A program made the position numbers and the translations under genes. 64,000 nucleotides of DNA from Thermohalobaculum sp039028795 (GTDB taxonomy: Bacteria; Pseudomonadota; Alphaproteobacteria; Rhodobacterales; Rhodobacteraceae). The stretch's first letter is position 1, and the number at the start of each line of letters is the position of its first letter. Under the pieces are notes generated by a model. It saw nothing but the letters and a program-made list of their open reading frames with translations, was not told the origin of the DNA and searched no databases. The stretch is taken from NCBI GenBank assembly GCA_039028795.1, contig JBCCHJ010000018.1, forward strand, positions 16,978 through 80,977, read 5' to 3'. This document shows, piece after piece, positions 9,463-19,700 of this stretch.

Positions 9463-10398
9463 ATGCGCATCTCTCTGGTAACCCCTTTATATCGCAGCGA
9501 AATTTATATTGAAGAGCTGTACCAGCGGGCCCGCCAGACAATTATCGCGATAACTCCGGATTACGAGTTCATCTTCGTCAACGACAACTCGCCTGATAAC
9601 TCGCTGACCGTCGCCAAACGCATCGCAGATGAAGACCCGAATGTTACTGTCGTCGATCTCTCCCGCAATTTCGGTCAGCACAAAGCCCTGCTGACCGGAT
9701 TGGCCCAATCGACGGGGGACTACGTTTTTATCTGCGACAGCGATCTGGAAGAACAGCCCGAATGGATCAGCCTGTTTTATCAGGCGATGCAGGACAAAGA
9801 ATGTGACGTCATCTACGGCGTGCAGGCGGGGCGCAAGCGTGGATTCTTCTATCGCTTGGCCAGTCGGATGTTCTATCGCAGTCTCAACTCGCTCTCTGGA
9901 TTTGCGTTTCCCGAAAACATCGTGACTGCCCGCTTGATGAGCCGGCGCTACGTTGCATCAATGCTGGAGTTCAGTGAACGCGAGGTATTCCTGGCGGGCA
10001 TATGGCACATGACCGGCTTTGTGCAGCTGCCCAGTGCTGTGGAAAAACCCAATAGCAGCCCAACGACGTATTCATTCGGACGGCTGGTGTATCTGTTCGT
10101 AAATGCCATAACGGCGTTTTCGACGCGGCCGCTGACAATCATCTCGATCGCCGGGATCGCGCTCAGCTTTTCGGCAATGATCTTCATTGCCTATCTTCTG
10201 TGGTTGAAGTTTGGACTGGGCATCGCGTCCGAAGGCTGGGCATCGGTCATGGCAGCGATCATGTTGATCGGAGGGATCACGTTATTCTTCAACGGGATCA
10301 TGGCGATTTACATCGCCAAGATCTTTGTCGAGGTGAAACAGCGCCCACTGACCATCGTGCGCGAGGTCTACCGCAAACATTCAGATGGATCTGCATGA
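9463..10398 (+). CDS. Family 2 glycosyltransferase, polyprenol-phosphate type
   Basis: A 311-residue glycosyltransferase like ArnC or DPM1, moving a sugar from a nucleotide donor to a polyprenyl phosphate at the inner face of the membrane. FIFVNDNSPDNS and FICDSDLEEQPE (with the D-S-D metal site) belong to the GT-A fold in the first ~200 residues. Two hydrophobic segments near residues 225-250 and 260-285 anchor it. GGGGA lies 9 bases before the ATG. A 68-base gap separates it from the WbqC gene, and the stop overlaps the next start. Confidence 0.9.
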   Translation: MRISLVTPLYRSEIYIEELYQRARQTIIAITPDYEFIFVNDNSPDNSLTVAKRIADEDPNVTVVDLSRNFGQHKALLTGLAQSTGDYVFICDSDLEEQPEWISLFYQAMQDKECDVIYGVQAGRKRGFFYRLASRMFYRSLNSLSGFAFPENIVTARLMSRRYVASMLEFSEREVFLAGIWHMTGFVQLPSAVEKPNSSPTTYSFGRLVYLFVNAITAFSTRPLTIISIAGIALSFSAMIFIAYLLWLKFGLGIASEGWASVMAAIMLIGGITLFFNGIMAIYIAKIFVEVKQRPLTIVREVYRKHSDGSA

Positions 10399-11036
10399 TG
10401 GCCGCATATCTGGACATTGTACGGCATTATGAAAGATGCCTAGAACAACACGGCGCCGGTGCCGAGGCCGTAGATTGGAAAGACGAGACCAGCGCCCGGA
10501 TTCGATATGGGGTGATGCACGGGCTGTTCGCCCACGAAAGAGAACGCGTCCGCGTCTTGGATTTTGGATGTGGCTTGTGCGCCTTCAAAGATCATCTGGA
10601 CGATCAAGGTGTTGATGTCGCTTTTGAAGGGCTGGACCTGTCCCCCGCCTTTGCGGACGCGGCACGAGCCCGTCACCGGGATGTGCCGGTGCACTGTTTG
10701 GACATTCTGGATGGAACGGACGGGTTGCCAACTTTTGACTACATCATCATGAACGGCATCTTCACCCGGCGCGAGACCTTAAAGGAAGGCGACATGATGG
10801 AGTATCTCGTGCGCCTGACACGGGCCGCATGGGGGCTCACCTCCCGCGGCTTGGCGTTCAATGTCATGTCCGATGCCGTGGATTGGAAGAGCGATACTCT
10901 TTTCCATCCGGATATGGCGGCTTTGGCCAGAGCGGTGACCGAGAATCTGTCCAGGCACTTCACGCTGCGCTCTGATTACGGACTTTATGAGACGACGGTC
11001 TATGTCTATGCCCAGCCAAAAACCGAGGCATCATGA
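10395..11036 (+). CDS. Class I SAM-dependent methyltransferase
   Basis: A 213-residue methyltransferase. VLDFGCGLCAFKDHL is motif I (SAM binding) and FEGLDLSPAFADAAR motif II. The start at 10395 lies in an ATGA overlap with the glycosyltransferase stop; the frame runs 65 codons further upstream but there it only reads an alternative frame of the glycosyltransferase. The position in the operon suggests a sugar or a lipid-linked intermediate as substrate (inference). Confidence 0.82.
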   Translation: MMAAYLDIVRHYERCLEQHGAGAEAVDWKDETSARIRYGVMHGLFAHERERVRVLDFGCGLCAFKDHLDDQGVDVAFEGLDLSPAFADAARARHRDVPVHCLDILDGTDGLPTFDYIIMNGIFTRRETLKEGDMMEYLVRLTRAAWGLTSRGLAFNVMSDAVDWKSDTLFHPDMAALARAVTENLSRHFTLRSDYGLYETTVYVYAQPKTEAS

Positions 11037-11707
11037 TGGCTGCATCAACCAAACCAGTGGTTATCTTCGGATCAGGTGAATTGTCCGAAGTGGCGCATTA
11101 TTACTTCGAAAAGGACAGCGATCGATCAGTCACAGCGTTTACGGTGGACGACGACCATCTGACCGAACAGACCTTCTGCGGCAAACCGGTTGTCCCCTTC
11201 GAAGACCTTTCGAACAGCCATCCGCCCGACGCCCACGACGGCTTCGTCGCCGTCGGCTATTCTGGTCTAAACAAACTGCGAATGGACAAATGTCTGGCCT
11301 ACCGCGCCTTGGACTATGATCTGGCCAGCTACGTCTCCAGCCGTGCGAACGTCCTGACAGAACACATCGGCTGGAATGTCTTTTTGCTGGAAGACAACAC
11401 CGTCCAACCCTTTGTGCGGATCGGCAATGGGGTCACGCTTTGGTCGGGAAACCACATTGGCCATCACGCGTCGATAGGCGATTTCGCCTTCATAAGCTCC
11501 CATGTTGTGATCTCTGGCGGTGTCAGCGTGGGCGAACGCACCTTCATGGGCGTGAATGCCACCACGAATGACCATATCAGCATTGGTGAGAGATGTCTGA
11601 TCGGGTCTGGTGCACTGATCACCAAGGATGTCGATGACGAAGGCGTTCTGTCGGCCGAGCCGGCAAAGCTGTCCCGCGTGCCAAGCTCGCGCCTGCGCGG
11701 AATTTGA
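11033..11707 (+). CDS. NeuD/PglD-like sugar O/N-acyltransferase
   Basis: A 224-residue acyltransferase with the NeuD/PglD layout. An N-terminal Rossmann-like domain begins PVVIFGSGELSEVAHYY; the second half is a left-handed beta-helix of hexapeptide repeats (VRIGNGVTLWSGNHIGHHA, VSVGERTFMGVNA, ISIGERCLIGSGA). His residues in GNHIGHH are placed as in the catalytic base region of PglD. It could acylate the amino group made by the DegT enzyme. The start overlaps the methyltransferase stop (ATGA). Confidence 0.85.
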   Translation: MMAASTKPVVIFGSGELSEVAHYYFEKDSDRSVTAFTVDDDHLTEQTFCGKPVVPFEDLSNSHPPDAHDGFVAVGYSGLNKLRMDKCLAYRALDYDLASYVSSRANVLTEHIGWNVFLLEDNTVQPFVRIGNGVTLWSGNHIGHHASIGDFAFISSHVVISGGVSVGERTFMGVNATTNDHISIGERCLIGSGALITKDVDDEGVLSAEPAKLSRVPSSRLRGI

Positions 11708-12609
11708 TGACAGCCGCGCCGCGGGTCCGCCGTCTTGGCCGCATCTTCGGGTCCGAGATGGGGCCGGACTGGATGGTCTCGCACGCTGCCTATCCCGCGC
11801 CGGTATTGCTTCAGGACCGATTGCGGTTGTTCCTGGTCGCCCGCGACTATGACAATCGCGGGCAGGTTGGGTTCATCGATCTGGATCAGTCTGATCCGTT
11901 GCGGGTCTTGGGCGTCTCTGAACAGCCCTGTCTGACGCCCGGCGCCTTGGGTGCGTTCGACGATCGAGGCATTTCGATCGGCTGTGTGCATTCCCAAGGT
12001 GGCCAAATGCGGATGTACTACATGGGATGGAACAAAGCCGCAGACGTTCCGTTCCGCAATGCCATCGGCATGGCTGTCAGCACTGATGATGGGCTGAACT
12101 TTCAGCGTGCATATGAGGGCCCGCTGATCGACCGCAGCCGGTTCGATCCTTACACGATCAGCTATCCCTTCGTGCTGTCCAATGGCGATGGCTGGAAAAT
12201 GTACTACGGCACCAGCCGTGCGGGCGGGGCGGATGAGAGCAAGATGGATCACATCCTGACCTCGGCCAACAGCGAAGACGGTATCGATTGGCATCCAACC
12301 GGAGCCGTCGAGGTGCCACTGGACGTCGGTGAGTACGGCCTGTCACGCCCCTGGGTCTGGACCCAAGACGGGCAGATGTCGATATACTATTCGATCCGCC
12401 TGGCCGAATACACAATCGGCGTCTCGGTTCAAAGAGATGGCGCGTTCCAGCGCGTAACCGATGATCTGATGGGAAAGTCCTCTGACGATTGGGACGGCCA
12501 CGCCAGTTGCTATCCTGCCTTGATCCGCGCTGCAGGGCGAACATTGCTGTTCTACAACGGAGATGGATACGGGCGCACCGGCGTTGGCGTGGCCGAGGTC
12601 ATATGGTGA
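11707..12609 (+). CDS. GH43-like five-bladed propeller protein
   Basis: A 300-residue protein resembling the glycoside hydrolase family 43/117-type beta-propellers often encoded in polysaccharide loci. Repeated blade motifs are visible: MRMYYMGWNKA, WKMYYGTSRA, MSIYYSIRLAEY and TLLFYNGDGYGRTGVG. No signal peptide is visible, so it probably acts in the cytoplasm and may bind or trim a sugar intermediate; activity is not proven by sequence. The ATG at 11707 shares one base with the preceding TGA; a TTG at 11704 is less likely. Confidence 0.7.
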   Translation: MTAAPRVRRLGRIFGSEMGPDWMVSHAAYPAPVLLQDRLRLFLVARDYDNRGQVGFIDLDQSDPLRVLGVSEQPCLTPGALGAFDDRGISIGCVHSQGGQMRMYYMGWNKAADVPFRNAIGMAVSTDDGLNFQRAYEGPLIDRSRFDPYTISYPFVLSNGDGWKMYYGTSRAGGADESKMDHILTSANSEDGIDWHPTGAVEVPLDVGEYGLSRPWVWTQDGQMSIYYSIRLAEYTIGVSVQRDGAFQRVTDDLMGKSSDDWDGHASCYPALIRAAGRTLLFYNGDGYGRTGVGVAEVIW

Positions 12610-13724
12610 GCATCTGCCCGCTGTGCGGTGAGCCGGGCCTTCACGCCCTGCCCCTGCCCCATCCGGCTCAGGCAATGATCAGCGACGGACGGATCTTTCC
12701 GGCGCCATTGGCAAAAAGCCATTGTTTGGCATGCGGAATGGTTTTGCATACCCAGCCCTTGTCTGCCGCAGAGGTCCGGCAGTTCTATGACGCGGCCTAT
12801 GATCTGGGCGCAGAGACAGGACAGGCAGATGCCACACGAAATCAGAACTATGCCGATCAGATCCTTGCGTGGGCCGGGCCCGGTCCGTTTGGACGCGTCC
12901 TAGAGGTTGGCTGCGGATCGGGGCAGACCCTGCAGGCGCTTGCCCAGGCCTGGCCGGAAACTGGGTTCATGGGGTTGGAGGCAGCCATTCAATTGGCAAA
13001 GCCATCCGAGAACAGCAGAATTGCGTTCCAGCATGGATTTGCTGAAGATCTTCCGCCCCCGGCGACGCCTTTCGATCTGATTTTCTCGATCAACGTCATC
13101 GAACACAGCGCCGACCCTGCGGCATTCCTCAGCGCCTTGGCAGCTCAACTTGCACCGGGTGGCCAGATCCTGCTGATCTGTCCGACAGCAGTTCCTGCAA
13201 ACCTGGAGGTGCTTTTCCTGGATCATGTTCACAGCTTCAGCCAGGCAGGGCTTCAGCGCTTGGCCACAAGTGCCGGGTTGAAGTTTATGAAGGCCGCCGC
13301 CGAACCCGAAGGCTTGGCCGGATTTCAGGTTTTTCTGCTTACCCAGGGGGAAGCCAAGCTGAATGATCTTGCCCAATCTGCCGGAGACCACAAAGCCTAT
13401 TTGACCGCCTGGCAAAGCCTGGATGACACCTTGCTGGAAGAAATCGGACCTGACCAGACGCTCGATCTTTTTGGGGCGGGAGAGATGGCGGCGTTGCTCC
13501 GATGCTATGCACCAAGCATCTGGGAACGGATCGGGCGGATTCTGGTGGACGCCACCGAAGGGGCCCGCAATCTGGGCAAACCCGTGATCAAACTATCTGA
13601 TATTGACAACCCCGCCGACGCCACCTTGATTGCCACCCACCCAAGGGCGCAAAATGTGTTTGCCGCACGCCTGCAAGATGCGGGACATAGGCCGATCGTC
13701 TTTAACCACTTGATCCCGCGCTAA
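12603..13724 (+). CDS. Zinc-binding C-methyltransferase-like protein
   Basis: A 373-residue protein with three parts, matching the sugar C-methyltransferase layout. Residues ~1-50 carry two Cys pairs (CPLCG and CLACG) that would bind zinc. Residues ~90-230 are the SAM-binding core with VLEVGCGSGQTLQAL and IFSINVIEHSADP. The last ~110 residues (LDLFGAGEMAALLR onward) form the C-terminal domain seen in TylC3-like enzymes, which methylate 4-keto-deoxy sugars. The ATG at 12603 overlaps the preceding stop. Substrate is inferred from family and context. Confidence 0.8.
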   Translation: MVSICPLCGEPGLHALPLPHPAQAMISDGRIFPAPLAKSHCLACGMVLHTQPLSAAEVRQFYDAAYDLGAETGQADATRNQNYADQILAWAGPGPFGRVLEVGCGSGQTLQALAQAWPETGFMGLEAAIQLAKPSENSRIAFQHGFAEDLPPPATPFDLIFSINVIEHSADPAAFLSALAAQLAPGGQILLICPTAVPANLEVLFLDHVHSFSQAGLQRLATSAGLKFMKAAAEPEGLAGFQVFLLTQGEAKLNDLAQSAGDHKAYLTAWQSLDDTLLEEIGPDQTLDLFGAGEMAALLRCYAPSIWERIGRILVDATEGARNLGKPVIKLSDIDNPADATLIATHPRAQNVFAARLQDAGHRPIVFNHLIPR

Positions 13725-13752
13725 TCCGCGTGACCAGATATGGAGCCGACCA

Positions 13753-14601
13753 ATGGAACCCGCACGCCGCTATGGGGTCAAAGAACAGACCAGCCATTCA
13801 GACGAAATCGACGCGCATGTCGAGCGGTTGGAATTGAACGGCTGCACCTGGTTCGATGCAGGTTTGGATGAGGCTGCGAGGTCCGATATCGAAGCGGCTT
13901 TCGACCGTGCATTTGCCGCTCAGGCTGATAGCCATGGCGGTCTGGATGCCCTGCGAAACATCGACGAACACAATACGATCCGTGCGCCTCTGCTTTATGA
14001 TCGGGCTTTTCTGAACCTTGCGCAGAATCCAGCCGTCTTAGGCTTGGCAGCGCGCATTTTCCGCGGCGCGCATGAAACCGGCGGCTTCATTCTGAACCAG
14101 CAGAATGGTATTTCGAACCCACCCGGCGGGCCTTACAATCAAGGCGCATGGCACCGTGATTTGCCCTACCAGCATTTCACCACTTCGCGGCCATTGGCGA
14201 TCAATGCGTTGTACTGTATCGAGCCATTCACGCTGGAAAATGGTGCAACCCTGGTCGCCCCCGGAACACACCGGCGTGAGTCCTTCCCCTCGGACGCGCT
14301 GCTGGATGAAATCGCGACGCCGGTTTGCGTACCGGCGGGCAGCTTTTTGGTTTTGGACTGCATGGTCTTTCATTCCGGCGGCGTGAATCGGTCTGACACT
14401 GGCCGCAGGGCCGTCAATCACGTCTATACGTTGCCGTTCATCCGCCAACAGATCGACCTGCCGGCGGCGTTGGATGAAGGTGGACGGCTTGACCACGCTG
14501 CTTTGGACGATGCGGCCCGGAGACTTCTAGGTTTCGGGAACGATGCCGTGCGCGGTCCTGGCGACTACTATGCCCGTCGGCAGGCCAGGTTGAATAGCTG
14601 A
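13753..14601 (+). CDS. PhyH-family Fe(II)/2-oxoglutarate dioxygenase
   Basis: A 282-residue phytanoyl-CoA dioxygenase-like enzyme that would hydroxylate an aliphatic carbon using 2-oxoglutarate and O2. The iron triad is visible: H134-R-D136 in WHRDLPYQH and H207 in VFHSGGVN, followed by SDTGRRAVNHVY whose Arg binds 2-oxoglutarate. GGAG lies 7 bases before the ATG. In this operon a sugar or its acyl group is the probable substrate. The stop is followed after 4 bases by the GTG of the next gene. Confidence 0.83.
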   Translation: MEPARRYGVKEQTSHSDEIDAHVERLELNGCTWFDAGLDEAARSDIEAAFDRAFAAQADSHGGLDALRNIDEHNTIRAPLLYDRAFLNLAQNPAVLGLAARIFRGAHETGGFILNQQNGISNPPGGPYNQGAWHRDLPYQHFTTSRPLAINALYCIEPFTLENGATLVAPGTHRRESFPSDALLDEIATPVCVPAGSFLVLDCMVFHSGGVNRSDTGRRAVNHVYTLPFIRQQIDLPAALDEGGRLDHAALDDAARRLLGFGNDAVRGPGDYYARRQARLNS

Positions 14602-14605
14602 CCAC

Positions 14606-15544
14606 GTGGCCTCACTTTCACCTCGCGCGAAGTTTCTTCTACGCTTGGCAGTCGCTGCAGGCTGCATCGTTCTGCTGGCGTTGGTCTTGGACACGAATGC
14701 TATTGCCGCTGCGATCACCGAGACAACTGGCTGGGTACTGGTCGCAGCCAGTTTTCTGATGCTGGTCGGTCTGCCGTTCGCAGCGCTGCGATGGCACATG
14801 ATTTTGCAGAACCTTGGCGTTACGATGCCACGAGCCGAAAGCCTGAGAATTACGTGCACTTCAACCATGGTCGCCTTGGGTCTTCCATCCGGCCAAGGCG
14901 GAGACATCGTGCGTGGTGTCATGCTTGCCAGCCGGGGCAACACCAGGATCGAAACGATTGTTTCCAGCACAATCGCGGATCGAGTGTTCGGGCTTTTGTC
15001 CATGGCCCTGTTGGCACTGCCCGGGGCGATAATCCTGGCGACGCAGATCGGCGGCTGGGTGGCAGCGCTCTGTGCCGGGTTATTGGCCGTGCTTTTGTTG
15101 TTGATACTTGGCATCGGCCCGCTGGAAAGACTGCTTGCATGGCGCGAGGGACCGATTGCCAATAGGATCAAGGAAGGCCTGGCAGAGCTGCGCAAGATCT
15201 TTCGCCAGCGCAGTATTGCCGCGTGGGCGATTGCCTATTCGCTGGCCGTGCATGGCCATGCGGTTTTAGCGGCCTGGCTGCTAGGCGCTGACTTGGCCAT
15301 TCAAGCGACGGCCTGGGATTACCTCGCCCTGGTTCCGCTGATTTGGGTGATCACGATGGTTCCAGTTTCAATTGGCGGTATCGGTGTGCGAGAGGCCAGC
15401 TTTGCCCTTTTGTTCAGCGGGATCGGTGTCCCGCCGGAACAGGGTGCCGCACTGGGCGCGCTGGTATCGGTAACGTCGGTGCTGGGTGTGATTGCAGGTG
15501 GTCTTTTGGTGCTGATCTTGCCACGCAGTGCGCCCCCGGGCTAA
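14606..15544 (+). CDS. Flippase-like membrane protein (UPF0104/LPG synthase TM family)
   Basis: A 312-residue membrane protein with about eight hydrophobic segments, matching the lysylphosphatidylglycerol synthase transmembrane/UPF0104 family. The signature GLPSGQGGDIVRG follows the third segment, and PVSIGGIGVREASFALLF near the C-terminus is the other conserved block. Such proteins occur in many glycan loci and are thought to move lipid-linked molecules across the membrane. The start is a GTG at 14606, immediately after the dioxygenase gene. Confidence 0.8.
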   Translation: MASLSPRAKFLLRLAVAAGCIVLLALVLDTNAIAAAITETTGWVLVAASFLMLVGLPFAALRWHMILQNLGVTMPRAESLRITCTSTMVALGLPSGQGGDIVRGVMLASRGNTRIETIVSSTIADRVFGLLSMALLALPGAIILATQIGGWVAALCAGLLAVLLLLILGIGPLERLLAWREGPIANRIKEGLAELRKIFRQRSIAAWAIAYSLAVHGHAVLAAWLLGADLAIQATAWDYLALVPLIWVITMVPVSIGGIGVREASFALLFSGIGVPPEQGAALGALVSVTSVLGVIAGGLLVLILPRSAPPG

Positions 15545-15553
15545 GGCGGCGAT

Positions 15554-16474
15554 ATGAACGCAACGCTAAGAACCCCTGAGGCAAGGGCCACCCGACTGGA
15601 CAGGTTATTGTCCAGCATCGACCGCCAGAAAGTCGCCGGGTTGGCCGCCGAAATGCCCGGCATCGCAGAGGACGCCGCCGAGTTGCGAGCTTATCTGGAC
15701 ACGTATTTGAACGAAGCGCGTGTTGGATTGGAACTGGCCGCGCCCCATCTGGAAAACACATCGCGGATCTTGGAAATAGGCAGCGGTATCGGTGTTCTGA
15801 CGCAGTTTCTGGCCGCCGAGGGGTTCGAGATTACCGGGCTGGAGCCCGGCGCCGCGGCAGGTTTTGGTTTTATGTCGGCGCTTGGGACCGTGATTGGCCA
15901 AGAGCTGGACCTAGCGGTATCTGCACCTGAGATCTTGCCCATCGGGGCCGAGAAACTTTCACCCGAAATCCATGGCCAGTTCGACCTGATTTTTTCCGTA
16001 AACGTTGTCGAACACATTCTACCGCTGGATCAGGCGATGCAATCCCTGGCCAGTGTCCTGGCCCCGGACGGGGTTATGATCCATCTTTGCCCGAACTATG
16101 CCTTCCCGTACGAGCCACATCTGGGCATCCCATTGCTGCCCGTAATTCCGGAACAGACCCGGCATCTTAGACCAGGTCTGATCCAGCGCCATCAGCGCAT
16201 ATGGGACAGCGTTAATTTTGTCACAGCGGGTAGGATAACGCGGTTGAGCCAGAGCACCGGGCTGAAAACAAATTTCCGGCGCGGCGTGATGGCGGCCTTT
16301 ATGGATCGCTTGCAAAGCGATCCCATTTTTCGCGATCGTCAACCGAAGCTCATCGCCGGATTAACCCGAATTCCCGGCGTCGTGTCGGGATTGGCAGCAC
16401 TGATGCGTCTTATCCCGCCAGGGCTGGCAACGCCTATGGTGTTCACACAGACGCATGCCTCCAGCCGCCACTGA
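15554..16474 (+). CDS. Class I SAM-dependent methyltransferase
   Basis: A 306-residue methyltransferase. ILEIGSGIGVLTQFL is motif I, ITGLEPGAAAGFGF motif II and IFSVNVVEHI the acidic post-II block. It is the third methyltransferase in the locus and the last gene of the co-directional run; AAGG precedes the ATG. The C-terminal third (LIPPGLATPMVF) may touch the membrane. Substrate unknown. Confidence 0.82.
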   Translation: MNATLRTPEARATRLDRLLSSIDRQKVAGLAAEMPGIAEDAAELRAYLDTYLNEARVGLELAAPHLENTSRILEIGSGIGVLTQFLAAEGFEITGLEPGAAAGFGFMSALGTVIGQELDLAVSAPEILPIGAEKLSPEIHGQFDLIFSVNVVEHILPLDQAMQSLASVLAPDGVMIHLCPNYAFPYEPHLGIPLLPVIPEQTRHLRPGLIQRHQRIWDSVNFVTAGRITRLSQSTGLKTNFRRGVMAAFMDRLQSDPIFRDRQPKLIAGLTRIPGVVSGLAALMRLIPPGLATPMVFTQTHASSRH

Positions 16475-16724
16475 ACAGCCGCCAGAAGCTCTTTTTTATG
16501 GCGACGGCTTCACGGCTTCTAGCGCCTGCGAAAGATTGAGAATCCAAGCCGAAGGCCGGACCTCTCCACAAGCCAGAGTAGAGAGATTTTCGCAATGCTC
16601 GCTCTATGGACTCTGCAATTGTTCGAAGGTTAAATCGCGCTGGGACGTGAGATCTTCCAGCAGCTGATGTGTTGCGCCAAAGTGGTGCGCCTTGGCTGGT
16701 TTCGTTGGGTGTGAGGCACAGATA

Positions 16725-19700
16725 ATGAATGAATTTGATGGAACTCGGCCGCTAGGCTGGGATCAGGTTTTCGATGAGCAGGCGGAACTGGTTGAATTGA
16801 AAAACGATGCAATGACTGAGGCACCCAGCCTAATTGTCACCACCACCGCAGATGTTGTCGACGCGACCGATATGCAGACGTCGCTGCGCGAGGCAATCGC
16901 CTTTGCCAATGACGCCACAGCAGGCGACTTGGCCGATGGCGATGCTGACAATGACGGTAATGCCAACGACACGATCACTTTTGCCGCAGGCGTCGGCGAA
17001 GCGTTCGAGAACGGTGGTACGATCACCCTGGGGGGTACGCAACTCACCCTATCCAGCGATATTTTCATAGATGGTGATCTGAATGACGACGGCACACCGG
17101 ACATTGAGGTCAATGCGAACTTTCAAAGTCGCATAGTCCTGGTGAGCGACGGGACAGCCGAATTAACCGGCCTGCTATTGCGCGGAGGATTGTTGGACGC
17201 AACCCCAGAAGGGGGTGCTGGTTTGCTGGTTCAATCAGGTGCACAGCTTGATTTTTCTGATGGTGTCATAGACCGAAGCTTCACTGTTGGTGCCGGGATA
17301 AATGGTGCTGGCATTCTGAACTATGGAACACTGACGCTGGTCAGAAGTACGCTTAGCAACAATGAAGCCCGTGATGGTTCGGGTGGCGCCATTTACAATA
17401 GCGGGACTGCGACATTGACAGCCTCCACTCTTGCGGAAAACGACGGCAGGGCTGGCGGCGGCGGGATCCACAACGGCGGTACGTTGACGGCGTTCAACAC
17501 GACTCTCAGCGGAAATGGGACCTACGGCGATGGCGGTGGTATCGAAAATACTGGCAACCTATCTTTGTACAACAGCACGGTCAGTGGAAACGGTGCCTAT
17601 GATTATGACTCGGCAGGCGGTGGCATAGCGAATTCCGGAACTGCAACGCTGGCGAACAGCATCATTATTGGGAACTACACTTATAGCTCTGGCAACAATG
17701 TCAGCGGATCTGTCACGACCTATAATAGCCTGATTGCAGGCTCGGCTGCGCAGGTATTTGCAGAAATTGATGGCTACTCTGCTGGCAATGGCGGGTTATT
17801 GGCCGACAATGGCGGCCCTGTTCAAACGATTGCCTTGCTGGACGATGTGGCAAACCCGGCGCTGGACGCCTCTGTTGGTGGGGTGATCCTGGCAACTGAC
17901 GCGCGTGGGCAAACGGCGTCTGATATCCCCGGGGCAGGCGCAGATAGCGGGGACGGCATCCGTGACCTCGGCGCGTTCGAAATAGGCGAAATTCGCAGCC
18001 TTATCGTTACCACAACTGAAGACATCGTCGCGGGCGATGGTTTGACCTCGCTGCGCGAGGCAATCGCCTTTGCCAATGATCCTGATGCAGGCGCTACTGA
18101 CACGATTACCTTTGCGACTGGAATCGGGGAAGCCTTTGAAAACGGAGGTCTGATCCGGCTGACTCAGGGCGAACTGACGATCACCGAAACGTTGACTATT
18201 GACGGTTCTGGCCTGGTGACGATCAGCGGTGACGCGAACGACGACGACATAACAATCGACGGTGACATTACAGACGTTAGTGCGTCTGGCGCAGCCCTTC
18301 TGGATGACAACTCACGGCTATTCAGTGTTAGCACAAGCTACTTTCCAGTAACTTTTAAGGGTTTAACCCTCACTGGGGGTAGAACGATCGGTGACAATGA
18401 AGCGGGCGGTGCCATCCTCTCGTACAACGCTGTGACCATTCAAAATAGCTACATTCGGGGTAACAGCACATCTGGGGACAACTCTGATGGCGGCGCTATT
18501 TCAGGCGACTTCTTAACACTTACAGATAGTGCGGTGAGCGGAAACAGCACATCTGGGGACAACTCTGATGGCGGCGCTATTTCAGGCATCTTCTTCACAC
18601 TTACAGATAGTTCGGTGAGTGGAAACAGCGCTTCCGGTTACAGAAGTGCAGGTGGGGGCATATATGCCCTACTCAACGTAACGTTGGTTAATAGCGAAGT
18701 TACGAACAATACGACATCGGATAGGCTTGGTTTTGGGGGTGGCATATCTTCGATAGGCTCAGTCACTCTTACGAACAGCTCAGTCAGCGGCAATTCAACT
18801 TACGGGCAGAATGCTAAAGGCGGTGGCATTTATGCTGGCGATCTGACGCTGACAAACAGTACCATCAGCGGCAACCGTACCACGGGCATTCAATCAAGCG
18901 GCGCTGGCTTCTACGCCGCCGGCGCGATTGTTTCCATGAACAGCACGATCAGCGGGAACTCAACAAGCGGTGCCGTATCTGCGGGTGGTGGTTTTTATAA
19001 TGCCTTTGGCAATGTGACTTTGACCAACAGCACGATCACCGGCAATTCTACGACTGGCACGGGATCTTCTGGTGGCGGGATATACAGTGCGGGGGCCTCC
19101 GATCAGAACATCGAATTGGTTGACTCGATATTGGCGGGCAACGTCGCTACGCAGGGGGCAGGCAATGATCTCTATTTTTTTACGGCTTTCAATCCGACCA
19201 CGACCTATACCGGCACGAACATCGTGGGCAGAGATCTGTTTAATGGCTCAGCCGATGTTGGTGATGTCACTGCAACCCAGATCTTCGAGCAGACGGTCGA
19301 CAATAACGGCGTGGAGGCAGGGCTTCTTGCCGACAATGGCGGACCGGTTCAAACTATTGCGCTGCGCGCAGATCCGTTCAATCCGGCTTTGGATGCTTCT
19401 GGCGGGGCGACTATTCCCACCGAGGACGCACGTGGGCAGGCATCAGCGAATGTTGCTAATGTCGGGGTTGAGACCGGCGACGGTATCCGGGACATCGGCG
19501 CGTTCGAGGTGCAGGCCGATACACTAAGCTTGATCGTGACGACCAGCAGTGATGTCGTCAACGACCTGGACGGATTGTTGTCCCTGCGCGAAGCTTTGAT
19601 GTTGGCGAATGATTTGATCACGACCGACGCTGATGGCGACGGTAACGATGCGGATGCCATCACCTTTGACGCCAGCCTTCTGGGCAGCACCATCACGCTG

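Noticed and set aside
11464..12294. 276-codon minus-strand frame across the acyltransferase and propeller genes
   Set aside because: It spans two well-supported plus-strand genes and has no recognisable domain.
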